From: CAZSHG01 sp964606695 [NCBI: uncultured bacterium]
GTDB lineage: Bacteria; UBP14; UBA6098
Direction of reading: 5' to 3'
Assembly: GCA_964606695.1 (NCBI GenBank)
Contig: CAZSHG010000027.1
Coordinates: forward strand, 1 to 34,848
DNA length: 34,848 nt
Position numbers and translations under genes: made by a program. Positions 1 to 8,968 of this stretch are shown here, in pieces; the first letter of the stretch is position 1; each line of letters starts with the position of its first letter. Below the pieces are notes generated by a model. That model had not been told where the DNA came from and made no database searches. It saw only the letters and a program-made list of their open reading frames with translations.

Positions 1-1062
1 TGTGCCGACGTTGCCGTCGTCGCCGGGGGAAGTCCATTGGACGTGTGCACGTGTCGCCTCGACATCGAGAACTTCAAGATCGACGATATCCGCGGGAGGA
101 ATAGTATCGGGAACGTCCGGTGTGTCAATCTCGAAAACCGCGTCGCTCATATCCATAATCGTCGTATCGGCCTCATCGCGAACACGCATCAAGCACTCGA
201 CCGATGGCGGTCCATCAACCGTCCAGCCGTATGTTCCTCTTGCCGCAAGTCCGCCCTGCACGAATTCCCATGAACCGCCATTGTCGCGAGAGAGATGCAG
301 TTCGACCGTTCCAACCGGTCCTGTAGCTGTCCATGTTACGGTTTCGACGTCGCCGGTAAGCAGGATTTCTCCGCCGTCAGGATAATCCATCCTCAAGCCG
401 GGTTCTTGATTTATGGTAGTATAGCCGTCTGAAATATCGAATAAACCGGGGGTTGCGACTTCGGATATTTTGAAGAGAACCAGAGTTGACGTAATATGCG
501 GTGCAGGCCAATCGAATGCGCCGTCATTTGCAGTAGAAAGCGAAATCGGGAACCAGCTTCCGCCGGCATCGGGTGAGTATTCTATCTTGACGTTGCCGAC
601 GGTGCCGACTGTCGTCCAGGTGATGTGAATATTCTCATCCCAGTAGAAATGGTCTCCGCCGTTTGGGAAGGTTACGGTAATTTCGCGTGTTTCGGGAATA
701 AGCTCAAACATTCCCCAATATTCTTCTGCTCCCGGTAAGGTAACAGTCCCGGAAATAGTAAGCGTTTCCGCGGAACAGATATCATGGAATTGGATATTCA
801 ATTCCTGTCCGTCTTCCGGCGGAGTGGGGAAACTGCCGATATTAACGAACCAGGTAGTATCCAGATAACCACAACCGTCCGAATCCTGTGTAAGTATTTC
901 GCCCGGTCTAAGCGTCATCCAGGCTTCGAACTCGATACATCCCTCCGGCGGATTCCCGCCACCGGAATTATGCAAAGACCCCATAACAACATGAGGTTGC
1001 GCCAGGGTCAAACTCGAAAAGATCAACATTATCGAGAGTAACATCAAGGCTCTCTTTACCAT
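1..1062 (-). CDS. Secreted multidomain Ig-like/FN3 protein, 3' part missing (runs off left edge)
   Basis: An open frame of 354 codons runs from an ATG at 1062-1060 to the window edge without a stop. An AAGGAGG Shine-Dalgarno lies about 5 nt upstream. Residues 1-20 form a lipophilic signal peptide ending LTLAQ. Residues 21-125 are the module shared with the next two genes upstream (starts PHVVMG; contains PPEDG, then FHDICSAET). Two similar Ig-like modules follow (about 130-220 and 222-312), each opening with a 'P.GG(D/E)' strand and an 'ITWT/VTWT' strand and carrying 'SPDAGGSW' or 'SRDNGGSW'. Residues from about 322 start a fibronectin type III domain ('IPPADIVDLEVLDV', then 'W(T)SPGDDGNVGT'). 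A C-terminal sorting domain would be expected outside the window. The gene lies downstream of an intrinsic terminator and has no convincing promoter of its own, so it may depend on read-through. Surface localisation is inferred; no catalytic motif is visible. Confidence 0.87.
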   Translation of the reverse strand, partial: MVKRALMLLSIMLIFSSLTLAQPHVVMGSLHNSGGGNPPEGCIEFEAWMTLRPGEILTQDSDGCGYLDTTWFVNIGSFPTPPEDGQELNIQFHDICSAETLTISGTVTLPGAEEYWGMFELIPETREITVTFPNGGDHFYWDENIHITWTTVGTVGNVKIEYSPDAGGSWFPISLSTANDGAFDWPAPHITSTLVLFKISEVATPGLFDISDGYTTINQEPGLRMDYPDGGEILLTGDVETVTWTATGPVGTVELHLSRDNGGSWEFVQGGLAARGTYGWTVDGPPSVECLMRVRDEADTTIMDMSDAVFEIDTPDVPDTIPPADIVDLEVLDVEATRAHVQWTSPGDDGNVGT

Positions 1063-1103
1063 ACTATCCTCCTTGAATAGGCAATTTTGTCTTAAATATC
1101 GTC

Positions 1104-1137
1104 AAAAATTAGAGCCCCGCCGAGGCGGCGGGGCCCT
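1104..1137 (-). terminator. Intrinsic terminator after the 2344-residue surface-protein gene
   Basis: Read on the minus strand, a 12-bp stem (one G-U pair) with a CCT loop is followed by an AATTTTT tract. On the plus strand the arms are 1111-1122 and 1126-1137, and the complementary A-run is 1104-1108. It lies 8 nt beyond the TAA stop at 1145-1147 and upstream of the next gene in the same direction. Confidence 0.85.
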
Positions 1138-1144
1138 GTTTGAG

Positions 1145-4100
1145 TTATTTTATCAGGAGCATGCGGCGATTTGCCACATCATCTCCCGCTTTGATGCGAT
1201 AGAAGTAAACTCCGCTGGGCACTTCTCTGCCGGATGCATCTCTGCCATCCCAGGTAACCCTGTAACTTCCGGCTCTCATCTCTTCATCTACGAGCATTTC
1301 GACACGGCGGCCAAGCAGATCGTAAACTTCAAGGCTAACGTCGGCTTTCTCAGGGATGTCGAAAGTAATCGAAGTCGTCGGGTTAAACGGATTTGGTGCG
1401 TTCTGGTAAAGCGCGAATTTTCTAGGCAGAACTCCTAATGAGAGTTTATATGTTCCAGGAGTTATTTCCCTTTCGCTATCGATCGGTTCGTTGTCGAGAT
1501 ATATCGATATATCCTCGGGCAAGTTCTTTATTCTAATCGTTGCCTCGTCGGAGATTTTTAACTCGCAATCCACCGTCGATTCGAACAGCGCGCCAGTAGC
1601 TTTCCATCCGTCCACGAAAAGGTAAACCCGGGGTGAATTACCCTCTATCGAGGGCGGAATGGGCGTTACCCTATCCATATTCGCCGTTCCGACAGTAAGC
1701 GCTTCGATACCATTTTCGAATTCAAATTCCATAATGGCCTCGAATTCTCTGTCGGGTAACACGGCTTTATAACCGGAAACGCCGGGAACACTGAGCAGAG
1801 CGGCTAAATTCGACGCCGCGAAATAACCCTTGCCCGGTTCCAATTCGTTGCCGGAAACGTAATTACTGATAGTAACGTCATACCAGAAGACATGATCAGG
1901 CGCGCCAAATATGGCTCCCGGAGGATTCGTTGTCGGCGATGAGAAATCAACCTCTTCGTATGTTGAACCGATCAAATTCCATCCTCGGTGAAGGTCGTAA
2001 GTATAGCTCTCTACCGGCTGTCCCCAAATCGTGTAATGGGTTTCCACGAAACTGAGAACGACATATCCTATTCCAGGTTCGATATGTTCGGCCTCGACCC
2101 AGGATTGAATCTCGGAATCGAAGTAGTAGAACTGCTCGCCGTCCGGGTAAACCTCGCCCGGAGTGTCGCCTGTTTCGAGCGGGACTATGGGTAGTGAAAC
2201 CATGTTCCATCCCGGATAAAGATCAATATAGAATGGTCCTTCGCCGGTGCGGCGGTAAACGATTTCGAGTGTCTCACCAGGTTCATAGAAATAGACCGAA
2301 GAGGTCTTCATATCGATATCTCCGTCCAGGAATAGGCTACCCATAACCGCTAATGTATCCTCGTCTCGGAAACTCCATTCGACCTTACCTGCCGAATCGC
2401 CGACCGGAATATACCACACGACTTCATCGTCGTATGCGCTTCTGATATCCCCGTCGAGTTCTGGGTTTTCCGGATCGAGATCGGAAACGTCGCTATATGG
2501 ATCTAACCAGGTTGTCGGTGGGTCGTTGATCAAGTCAAGGTCGAGATCGTAAAGGTCGGTTCCCAACGGATTGACTCCGAAGTAGATATTATCCTCGAGA
2601 TCGCCGTGCGTGAATTTCATCCAGACTGCCCAATCCATTTCACCGGCTTCGACCATAACCCTGCCGTTCACGGTTTGGATTTCCTCAACATACGCATCGT
2701 CGTTATATTCAATGTCCGATATAACGATGTTGCTTATAGAAGCCACAGCCGCAAGTTCAGCCACTACGAATTCGATTTCGCAGAGTATTCCGTTAGGTAT
2801 CGGGATATCGTATGTAACTTCGAATGTGATATGATCGACATCGTAATCCGTAACGAGGACATCGTAATCGCTATCGATTATATCAGGCGATATAACCGCC
2901 TCGTTTGTCGTAACGGTCATGCTGATAGTATGAACTCCCGCCGGCACAGCGCCCTCTATAGTAAGAGGTAGTGCGATTCTCTGACCCGGTCGGACGTATT
3001 GCAGTTCCTCCGGGAATGCCAGAGTAACCAATCTATACGACGGCGCTCTTACATGTAGAAGACATGGCACCGTAATCACCGGTCTCGCCGGATCTGTCGA
3101 AGTAGCCATAATAAATCCTCTGTAATCGCCTTCGATAAGCTCCGTCGCGTCGAAAGTAACCGTAGCATCGTCGGTTTCGTGGCTTGAAAGATCGCCGGAA
3201 TCGGGAGCGACCGAGAGCCACGGAATATCGTCGAGAGCCACGAGATAATACAATTCGTTTATCAATAACTCGACGCCGTCGGCCATTTCGTCTCCATCCT
3301 CGTCCCGGCTATCGCTCATCACGAAACTATTGAGAATTAGATTCTCATCTTCTGAAAGAGTAATCGCGCCGTTTGCCGGATAGGGGAACTCGTCGAAACT
3401 GGCCAGAACCGTAGCTCCGGCTGAGAGTATAGCGTCGCCATAGTCGTCGAAGGTTTCATCTACGGTTTCTACCGAGAATGGAACTTCCCGCGGTGTGAGG
3501 AACACTGGATGTTCCGGGAGATCCCACGTAAGAGCGCTCGGCGTTCCCGCGAGATCGGCGTAAATATCCATTCCAAGAACAGGCCAGATTGTATGCGTAG
3601 AAGTGCCTTCGAGGTCTGGGCAGGCTATGATTGCCTTGCCGCCCTCGCCAATGAAACCTTCGATTATGGCCAGTTCGGCGGCACTGAGGGCTTCTTCGAG
3701 AGTGATAAGAACAGCCTCGTAACTCTCTGTGCTCATCGCCGTAACGAAATCGGAGGAGGTATTCACGACTTCATAGGGATAGCCAAGGAATCCAAGCGCT
3801 TCATATCCGATTGTCATATCCTCGGTATATAGTAGGATTGGTGAATCCATATCGCGAGTATCTTCGCCCCAGAAAGGCAAATAAGATTCATATAGTTTAT
3901 AGTCAATCATGCCGTTACCAAGATTGGATACCCACATGGGTCGAGTGCCGACTTCGCCTTCAAGTAGTGTTACTTCGTAGAAATCGCGCCAGACAGAGAA
4001 GATCGGTCCGCCGATTCCGATTCCCAACATAAGATCGCCGAAAGATGCCGGATCGGTAGCGTTGCTTCCGCTCAGCCACATACTTGTCCAGGAGAGTGCA

Positions 4101-7100
4101 CCTGCATCCCAAGCCGCGAATCTGAATCCGACGACATTACCCATCGCACTATTGATAGCGGCACGAACGGAGGGGTCGGGATTAATCTCGATCGATAGCT
4201 CGTAAACTAGAGCTTCGCCATGACCTCCGCCAATCGCGCCAATAACTTCCTCGCATGTTATACGATCATCTCTTCCGATGGCACCTGGGAATGTTCCCCA
4301 GATACCCTGGAATGTGGATCTGGATGTAGTATCGCCGGTCGCTCTAACCCGGTATTCGCCCTCGTTACTTCCTCCAAGTGCCGGCCATCGAAGGTTGTGA
4401 TTATCCTCTATCTCGACGTAGAACGCATCATTAGAATCGACTGAAACGTCCGCTCCATCTACAAAGGCAAGATACAACATATTTTCGGTATTCTTTATAT
4501 ATAGTTTCTGAGTGCCAAGATCGAAGAGAGTGGCATCGTTCCATTCATCACCATCTATTACACCGTCGATTTCAGGCAATGGATTATATGTGAACGTCGA
4601 ATAGAGCTTGTTAGAATTGAAGGTGCCCGGCGTCGCGTAATCGACATTCGACCAATCGCTTTCGCCCTCTTCATATACCGCGCGGACTCGATAATAATAC
4701 ATCGTTCCGCCGGAAACCCCAGCATCGACGAATCCCGCTCCGGGAACGGTGCCAATCAGCGTCCATTCGGTCATATCCGTAGAGCAATATACCTCGTAAT
4801 GTAGAAAGGTCAATGGTAACCTGAGAGCCGTATCGAACAACCCGGGAGGTAACCAGCTCATCGGAACGCTAAGCACATACCCACTGAGGGCGTCAAGGCC
4901 ACTGGGAGCGAATAAATCGTGACCCATGGGATAGACGTGCAGGTTGAATAGAACCGGCGTATCATCCTCGCCGTCGGTAACGATCATGCTAACCTCGTGA
5001 ACTCCGAGAGTTTCAACATCCTCGAAATCCGTCCAGAGGAGTTCGCCGGTAAGTGTGTCGAGTTCAAGCTGTTCCGGTCCGTCGATCAAACGCCAGATAA
5101 TCCTGTCGGCGTCCGGGTCGAAAGCGCGGATTGTAGTGCGATAACCGATACCGTAAACGACAACCGTCTCCTCGATTGCACTAACGATAGGTGGCGTATT
5201 TAGAATCGTTACAGCGTCGTCTATTTCCGTAACGCCGTCCATACCGTCGTCGGCGGTAACCAGACATCTCCAGACCTGGTGTTTGCGCGTCATGAAAGGT
5301 GGCACGAAATCCTCGTCCCATTCAAGCGTATCGCCATTCCTGAACCACTGATAATTAATACCTATATCGTCGTCGTCTGCATCATCAACGTCGATAACAA
5401 CATCCAGCCTATCCGTCGTGTATGGCGGATCGGGTTGGATGAACATATCGGCGAATTGCGGCGGAGCGTTGAGAATCTCTACCGTATCCGAAAGAGTGTA
5501 ATCTCCGGGTTCTTCGTCGTCGTAAACGGTAACGTCGAAGAACACTAGGTCTCCCCTTGCGAAATCATCGCCGGTCAGGCGGAATTGGTCAACGGGGCCG
5601 GGAGTAACTATAGCGTCGTTAACATACCATGTAATATCGTAAGTTATATCGTCGTCGTCCAGGTCGCTATCTTCAACAATAGCGACCAGATCGGCCAATT
5701 CGTTGAACCAGCCATCGGGATCCGATTCAATATAAGCGTCGCTGATAGTCGGCGGCGTGTTAACTATAGCTACCATATCGGAATTCACGGCAGTGCCGTA
5801 TTCCCAACCGTCATAGGGAGTAACCTCGCACCAGACAGTATCTCCCTTATCGAAATCATCCCCGCCTATAGAATAAGAAGACGCTCCGGCAATCATACCG
5901 TCCATATCATACCATTGGTAAATGAAGCTTACCGGGTCGTCGTCGTCATCCTCTCCATCGACCGTAACTTCGATAACATCCGCCTCCGTAGCGGTTGGAT
6001 AAGGATCGATAGAAATTTCGGTTATGTATGGCGCTGTATTGTCCTGCACCGGACCTTCACGTGGCGTTTCCTCTCCGAAACACTCGTTATCTTCGGCGTC
6101 CAGACCGGTGAAGTAATATGTATGATCGCCGAAGGGAAGGGTCGTTTCCAGATAATAATCGAAGCCGTCGGAGTAAATAACATCCGTTGGATCCTCGGCG
6201 GTCATAGCGAAGTCTTCGCCGTCTATATTAACCCAGACGACATACGGGGCGATGTTCCTTTCAGAAGTATAAGTAACCTCGTAACGGAATATCTCCGTCG
6301 GATCGCCCGAAGCGGGAACTACCTGGCCGTCGGAAAGAATCGGCCATTCGACGACCATCTGCATCGTAGTAACTTCGCCGTCGTCGTAACCGTCGTTAGC
6401 GTAAACCTGGACACTGATAGTATCGCCGGGTTCCGTTTCGGCATCGTCCAGAATCGGTGAATCGGTTCCGACTACTTCGTCGGAAATAAACCAATCGTAG
6501 TGATAAGTCAAATCGTCGTCGTCGGGATCGTAAGCGCCTGTAGCAATCGAAATTACGACGTCGTCGTTATCGTAGATAGGATCAGGAGTATATGATATTC
6601 CCGGAGCTCCCGGTAGAGAGTTTTCGATAGTAACGGGGTCGGTAGCTATCCCGGCTCCCTCGTCGATACCGTCCCAGGGAATAACGACACAATAAACTTC
6701 GTCACCGCGTTCGAAATAATCCCCGTCGAGAACGTCACCACTGTAGGCTATCATGATATCGTTCACATACCATTCGTAATGGTAATCCTCGACGTCGCCG
6801 TCATCGTCATACCAACCGGAAGCAACGGCGGTAATAGTGGATCTCTCCGTCGCTGGCTCGGGATCTACGACGAGAATAGCGTCTTCGATTTCCGGGAGGT
6901 TATTTTCAACCGTCGGCCCGTCATGTTCCGCCGTATCGCCAATTGCCGGATGGCCAAGGTCATCCATCGCGCTGAATTGGAATGTATGTTCTCCCAATCC
7001 CAGAGTGGTCGAGTATTCGAATTCCACGCCTATGGTGTAATCTCTGGTTATCAATTCGTCCATCTCTATGGGTTCCCCGCCGTCGATGCTAACGTAAACC

Positions 7101-8179
7101 CCTTCAGGAACAACGTTTCTGAGATTCGAATACGTAACGTTGTAGGTGAAAACCGTCTCGCGGTCTCCCGATGTCGGATCGACTTCGCCGTCGCTAAGCA
7201 CGGGCGTTATAATCGTGGCAAGCGCTGAAGCATAATCGGCGCTGTATTCCTCGCCGTCGTATGAGTAAACTCGCACTTCCCATAATTCGCCTATATCTGT
7301 AGCGGCGTTGGGAAGCGTGCTCATGCCCATTCCAGAATAGCCAGCTTCGAGAAGGCCGTCGCGATACCATTCATAATAATATGTAAGCGCGTCGTCGTCT
7401 TCGTCGTCGCCAGGTGTATCGATAGTAACCACGAGATCCTCGTCCGTGAACGCCTGTTCAGGATCGATTGAAATCTCGGGTTCCGTGGGCGAGGTGTTGA
7501 GGATAACAAAGGGTAAAGGTGTAGTCCACACCGGAAGGCCAATATCGTCCTCGGCGTAGAAATAACATTCGTGGACGCCTTTACCGATATCGTAACCGCT
7601 GATGTTGGTGGTATATGGTTCGCCAAGATCGTAATGCGGCGTCCCGGTGCCGGCCCAGGTTAACGCATACCAATCGGTATCGTCTATCCAGACCTGAATT
7701 ACTCCGGGCGGGCGGTTCCACGGGTTCGAAAAATACGTTGCTCCGAACTGGAATACGTCGGTAACGTATCCGGTATCCGGGGTAACGAAATCGGCCAACA
7801 ATTCCGGCCTTAATCCCTCGATTGGATCGAGAGTTCCCGTTCCTAAATCGGTAACGGGGCCGGGATCAAACACGCCCACTAACGTTAGTTCCTCGAACAG
7901 GCACGAATCGATGACTTCGACCCAGATCGAATCACCGGGAGCGAATAGGTCGTCCGTGATCTGCAAGAAGAACGCTCCAGTTACTTCATCGTAGGTGAAT
8001 TCGGGACTCGTTTCATCGTAATCGAGCGCGTCGAAATGAATGTTGAAATGAATACAGGCTTCCGGCGGAGGATCTCCCTCATACCGGACGATATAGCCCA
8101 GCACCGTGTGCGGGCTTGCCTGTGCAAATGCCATGTTGGCTATAAGGATTAAACCTAATACAACGAGGGCCTTTTTCAT
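1145..8179 (-). CDS. Giant T9SS-type surface protein with Ig-like array, FN3, CBM9-like and cohesin-like modules
   Basis: This is a 2344-residue secreted mosaic. The start is taken as the ATG at 8179, because a GGGAGGG ribosome site precedes it and a signal peptide (MKKALVVLGLILIANMAFAQ) follows; the open frame continues upstream to a TTG at 8191. In order: shared N-terminal module (about 21-115); six acidic Ig/PKD-like modules with 'YxWY.N(D/G)' and DDDD runs (about 227-993), interrupted by two copies of another module opening 'LSDG(E/Q)V'; a cadherin-like segment; FN3 (about 1085-1180); a CBM9/DOMON-like domain (about 1190-1383, 'IDGVIDGDEW'); a class I glutamine-amidotransferase-like alpha/beta segment (about 1445-1646) without a recognised catalytic triad; a short beta domain ('EGDYRGFI'); a cohesin-like domain (about 1713-1843); 'GWN(M/L)' segments; and a PNPFNPTTS sorting domain (about 2255-2344). 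The architecture suggests export, calcium-stiffened extension and carbohydrate or protein binding. Those roles are inferred. Confidence 0.92.
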   Translation of the reverse strand: MKKALVVLGLILIANMAFAQASPHTVLGYIVRYEGDPPPEACIHFNIHFDALDYDETSPEFTYDEVTGAFFLQITDDLFAPGDSIWVEVIDSCLFEELTLVGVFDPGPVTDLGTGTLDPIEGLRPELLADFVTPDTGYVTDVFQFGATYFSNPWNRPPGVIQVWIDDTDWYALTWAGTGTPHYDLGEPYTTNISGYDIGKGVHECYFYAEDDIGLPVWTTPLPFVILNTSPTEPEISIDPEQAFTDEDLVVTIDTPGDDEDDDALTYYYEWYRDGLLEAGYSGMGMSTLPNAATDIGELWEVRVYSYDGEEYSADYASALATIITPVLSDGEVDPTSGDRETVFTYNVTYSNLRNVVPEGVYVSIDGGEPIEMDELITRDYTIGVEFEYSTTLGLGEHTFQFSAMDDLGHPAIGDTAEHDGPTVENNLPEIEDAILVVDPEPATERSTITAVASGWYDDDGDVEDYHYEWYVNDIMIAYSGDVLDGDYFERGDEVYCVVIPWDGIDEGAGIATDPVTIENSLPGAPGISYTPDPIYDNDDVVISIATGAYDPDDDDLTYHYDWFISDEVVGTDSPILDDAETEPGDTISVQVYANDGYDDGEVTTMQMVVEWPILSDGQVVPASGDPTEIFRYEVTYTSERNIAPYVVWVNIDGEDFAMTAEDPTDVIYSDGFDYYLETTLPFGDHTYYFTGLDAEDNECFGEETPREGPVQDNTAPYITEISIDPYPTATEADVIEVTVDGEDDDDDPVSFIYQWYDMDGMIAGASSYSIGGDDFDKGDTVWCEVTPYDGWEYGTAVNSDMVAIVNTPPTISDAYIESDPDGWFNELADLVAIVEDSDLDDDDITYDITWYVNDAIVTPGPVDQFRLTGDDFARGDLVFFDVTVYDDEEPGDYTLSDTVEILNAPPQFADMFIQPDPPYTTDRLDVVIDVDDADDDDIGINYQWFRNGDTLEWDEDFVPPFMTRKHQVWRCLVTADDGMDGVTEIDDAVTILNTPPIVSAIEETVVVYGIGYRTTIRAFDPDADRIIWRLIDGPEQLELDTLTGELLWTDFEDVETLGVHEVSMIVTDGEDDTPVLFNLHVYPMGHDLFAPSGLDALSGYVLSVPMSWLPPGLFDTALRLPLTFLHYEVYCSTDMTEWTLIGTVPGAGFVDAGVSGGTMYYYRVRAVYEEGESDWSNVDYATPGTFNSNKLYSTFTYNPLPEIDGVIDGDEWNDATLFDLGTQKLYIKNTENMLYLAFVDGADVSVDSNDAFYVEIEDNHNLRWPALGGSNEGEYRVRATGDTTSRSTFQGIWGTFPGAIGRDDRITCEEVIGAIGGGHGEALVYELSIEINPDPSVRAAINSAMGNVVGFRFAAWDAGALSWTSMWLSGSNATDPASFGDLMLGIGIGGPIFSVWRDFYEVTLLEGEVGTRPMWVSNLGNGMIDYKLYESYLPFWGEDTRDMDSPILLYTEDMTIGYEALGFLGYPYEVVNTSSDFVTAMSTESYEAVLITLEEALSAAELAIIEGFIGEGGKAIIACPDLEGTSTHTIWPVLGMDIYADLAGTPSALTWDLPEHPVFLTPREVPFSVETVDETFDDYGDAILSAGATVLASFDEFPYPANGAITLSEDENLILNSFVMSDSRDEDGDEMADGVELLINELYYLVALDDIPWLSVAPDSGDLSSHETDDATVTFDATELIEGDYRGFIMATSTDPARPVITVPCLLHVRAPSYRLVTLAFPEELQYVRPGQRIALPLTIEGAVPAGVHTISMTVTTNEAVISPDIIDSDYDVLVTDYDVDHITFEVTYDIPIPNGILCEIEFVVAELAAVASISNIVISDIEYNDDAYVEEIQTVNGRVMVEAGEMDWAVWMKFTHGDLEDNIYFGVNPLGTDLYDLDLDLINDPPTTWLDPYSDVSDLDPENPELDGDIRSAYDDEVVWYIPVGDSAGKVEWSFRDEDTLAVMGSLFLDGDIDMKTSSVYFYEPGETLEIVYRRTGEGPFYIDLYPGWNMVSLPIVPLETGDTPGEVYPDGEQFYYFDSEIQSWVEAEHIEPGIGYVVLSFVETHYTIWGQPVESYTYDLHRGWNLIGSTYEEVDFSSPTTNPPGAIFGAPDHVFWYDVTISNYVSGNELEPGKGYFAASNLAALLSVPGVSGYKAVLPDREFEAIMEFEFENGIEALTVGTANMDRVTPIPPSIEGNSPRVYLFVDGWKATGALFESTVDCELKISDEATIRIKNLPEDISIYLDNEPIDSEREITPGTYKLSLGVLPRKFALYQNAPNPFNPTTSITFDIPEKADVSLEVYDLLGRRVEMLVDEEMRAGSYRVTWDGRDASGREVPSGVYFYRIKAGDDVANRRMLLIK

Positions 8180-8246
8180 TTTCCCTCCCAATCTTTCTCC
8201 CTTTTGGGAATTATTAATGTTAATAAGCTTACCAATTGCGATAGAA

Positions 8247-8906
8247 TTACTTCAAAAACATCGCCCTTTCGATCGAGTAACCGGGTATCCTAATAAAGTA
8301 TATCCCCGAAGACAGGGATTTGCCTTTTTCGTCGGCGCCGTCCCAGATTGCGCAGTTTGTATTACAGAAAATGTTTCTCACCATCTTACCGGAAAGGTCG
8401 TATATCTCCACGAAATCAACATCTTCCGGAATTGTTATTCTGCATGCGCTATTAAAAGGATTTGGAGAAATGCCGATATTGATTCTATCCGGTTTTCCAA
8501 TTTCGCTAATTCCAACCGGAGATAGTGTAACAGTAGGCAATTCCTGTGGATTGATATCCATATCGAGGACTACGGAAGTAAGCGCCGTTTCGTCGTTGCA
8601 GATATTGTGAAAGGCGATATATACTTCGTCTCCATCTTCGGCGGGGGGTGTAAACGAACTCGTTTCCACCAGCCATATACCATCCGAGACGGCGTAGTTC
8701 GTTCCTTCGCCCGGTCCGGAATCTTCCGGGTAGCGAAGGGTATCGCTATCGGGCAAATAGAACGCCCAGAACGTAATACACTCGGCCGAAGGGATAGAAC
8801 TATCCGAGTTACGGACATGTCCGACGAGGGTATGCGGAGTTCCCTGCCCAAAAGATATAAGGCATAGACCGAATATAAATAAGGGTATAACGAGTTTCCT
8901 TAACAT
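8247..8906 (-). CDS. Mini T9SS-type secreted protein: shared N-terminal module joined directly to a sorting domain
   Basis: This 219-residue protein has a signal peptide (residues 1-20, ending SFG). Residues 24-130 are the module shared with both downstream genes: PHTLVG, a CI.F strand, PPAEDGDEVYIAFHNIC, then DET. Residues 142-219 are a complete FlgD-like sorting domain (SPNPFNS, 'VEIYDLSGKMVRNI', 'WDGADEKGKSLSSGIYFIRI', ending MFLK). Nothing lies between the two, so it is the minimal version of the larger neighbours. It sits between the two giants, 62 bp after one and 67 bp before the other, with no terminator tail between the genes, which suggests co-transcription. The ATG is preceded by a G-run (GGGGGAC) rather than a classical Shine-Dalgarno, and that run can be masked by the upstream hairpin. 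Function unknown. Confidence 0.88.
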   Translation of the reverse strand: MLRKLVIPLFIFGLCLISFGQGTPHTLVGHVRNSDSSIPSAECITFWAFYLPDSDTLRYPEDSGPGEGTNYAVSDGIWLVETSSFTPPAEDGDEVYIAFHNICNDETALTSVVLDMDINPQELPTVTLSPVGISEIGKPDRINIGISPNPFNSACRITIPEDVDFVEIYDLSGKMVRNIFCNTNCAIWDGADEKGKSLSSGIYFIRIPGYSIERAMFLK

Positions 8907-8909
8907 AAT

Positions 8910-8955
8910 GTCCCCCCGGGGATCAGGTTGGCGGGGGACGAAATTGTCCCCCGCC
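8910..8955 (-). promoter_or_regulatory. Strong intergenic hairpin with an alternative pairing over the ribosome-binding region
   Basis: Arms 8930-8939 and 8946-8955 form a perfect 10-bp GC-rich stem with a 6-nt loop, starting 13 nt after the stop of the 2604-residue gene. There is no U-tract, so it is not a standard terminator. The arm read second on the minus strand carries GTCCCCC, which is also complementary to GGGGGAC at 8910-8916, immediately before the ATG at 8906. The two structures exclude one another. It could protect a 3' end or gate translation of the 219-residue gene. Confidence 0.55.
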
Positions 8956-8968
8956 TTATAATCTGCAA

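Noticed and set aside
1063-1103. Promoter for the partial left-edge gene (TTGACG followed by weak -10)
   Set aside because: The candidate -10 is poor and would place the transcription start on or after the ribosome site.
5585-6460. 291-codon open frame on the plus strand inside the 2344-residue gene
   Set aside because: It is antisense to the repetitive acidic modules and arises from their biased codons; it has no ribosome site and no recognisable domain.
8930-8955. Hairpin read as an intrinsic terminator
   Set aside because: No T-run follows the stem on the minus strand, and only a very short TT follows on the plus strand.
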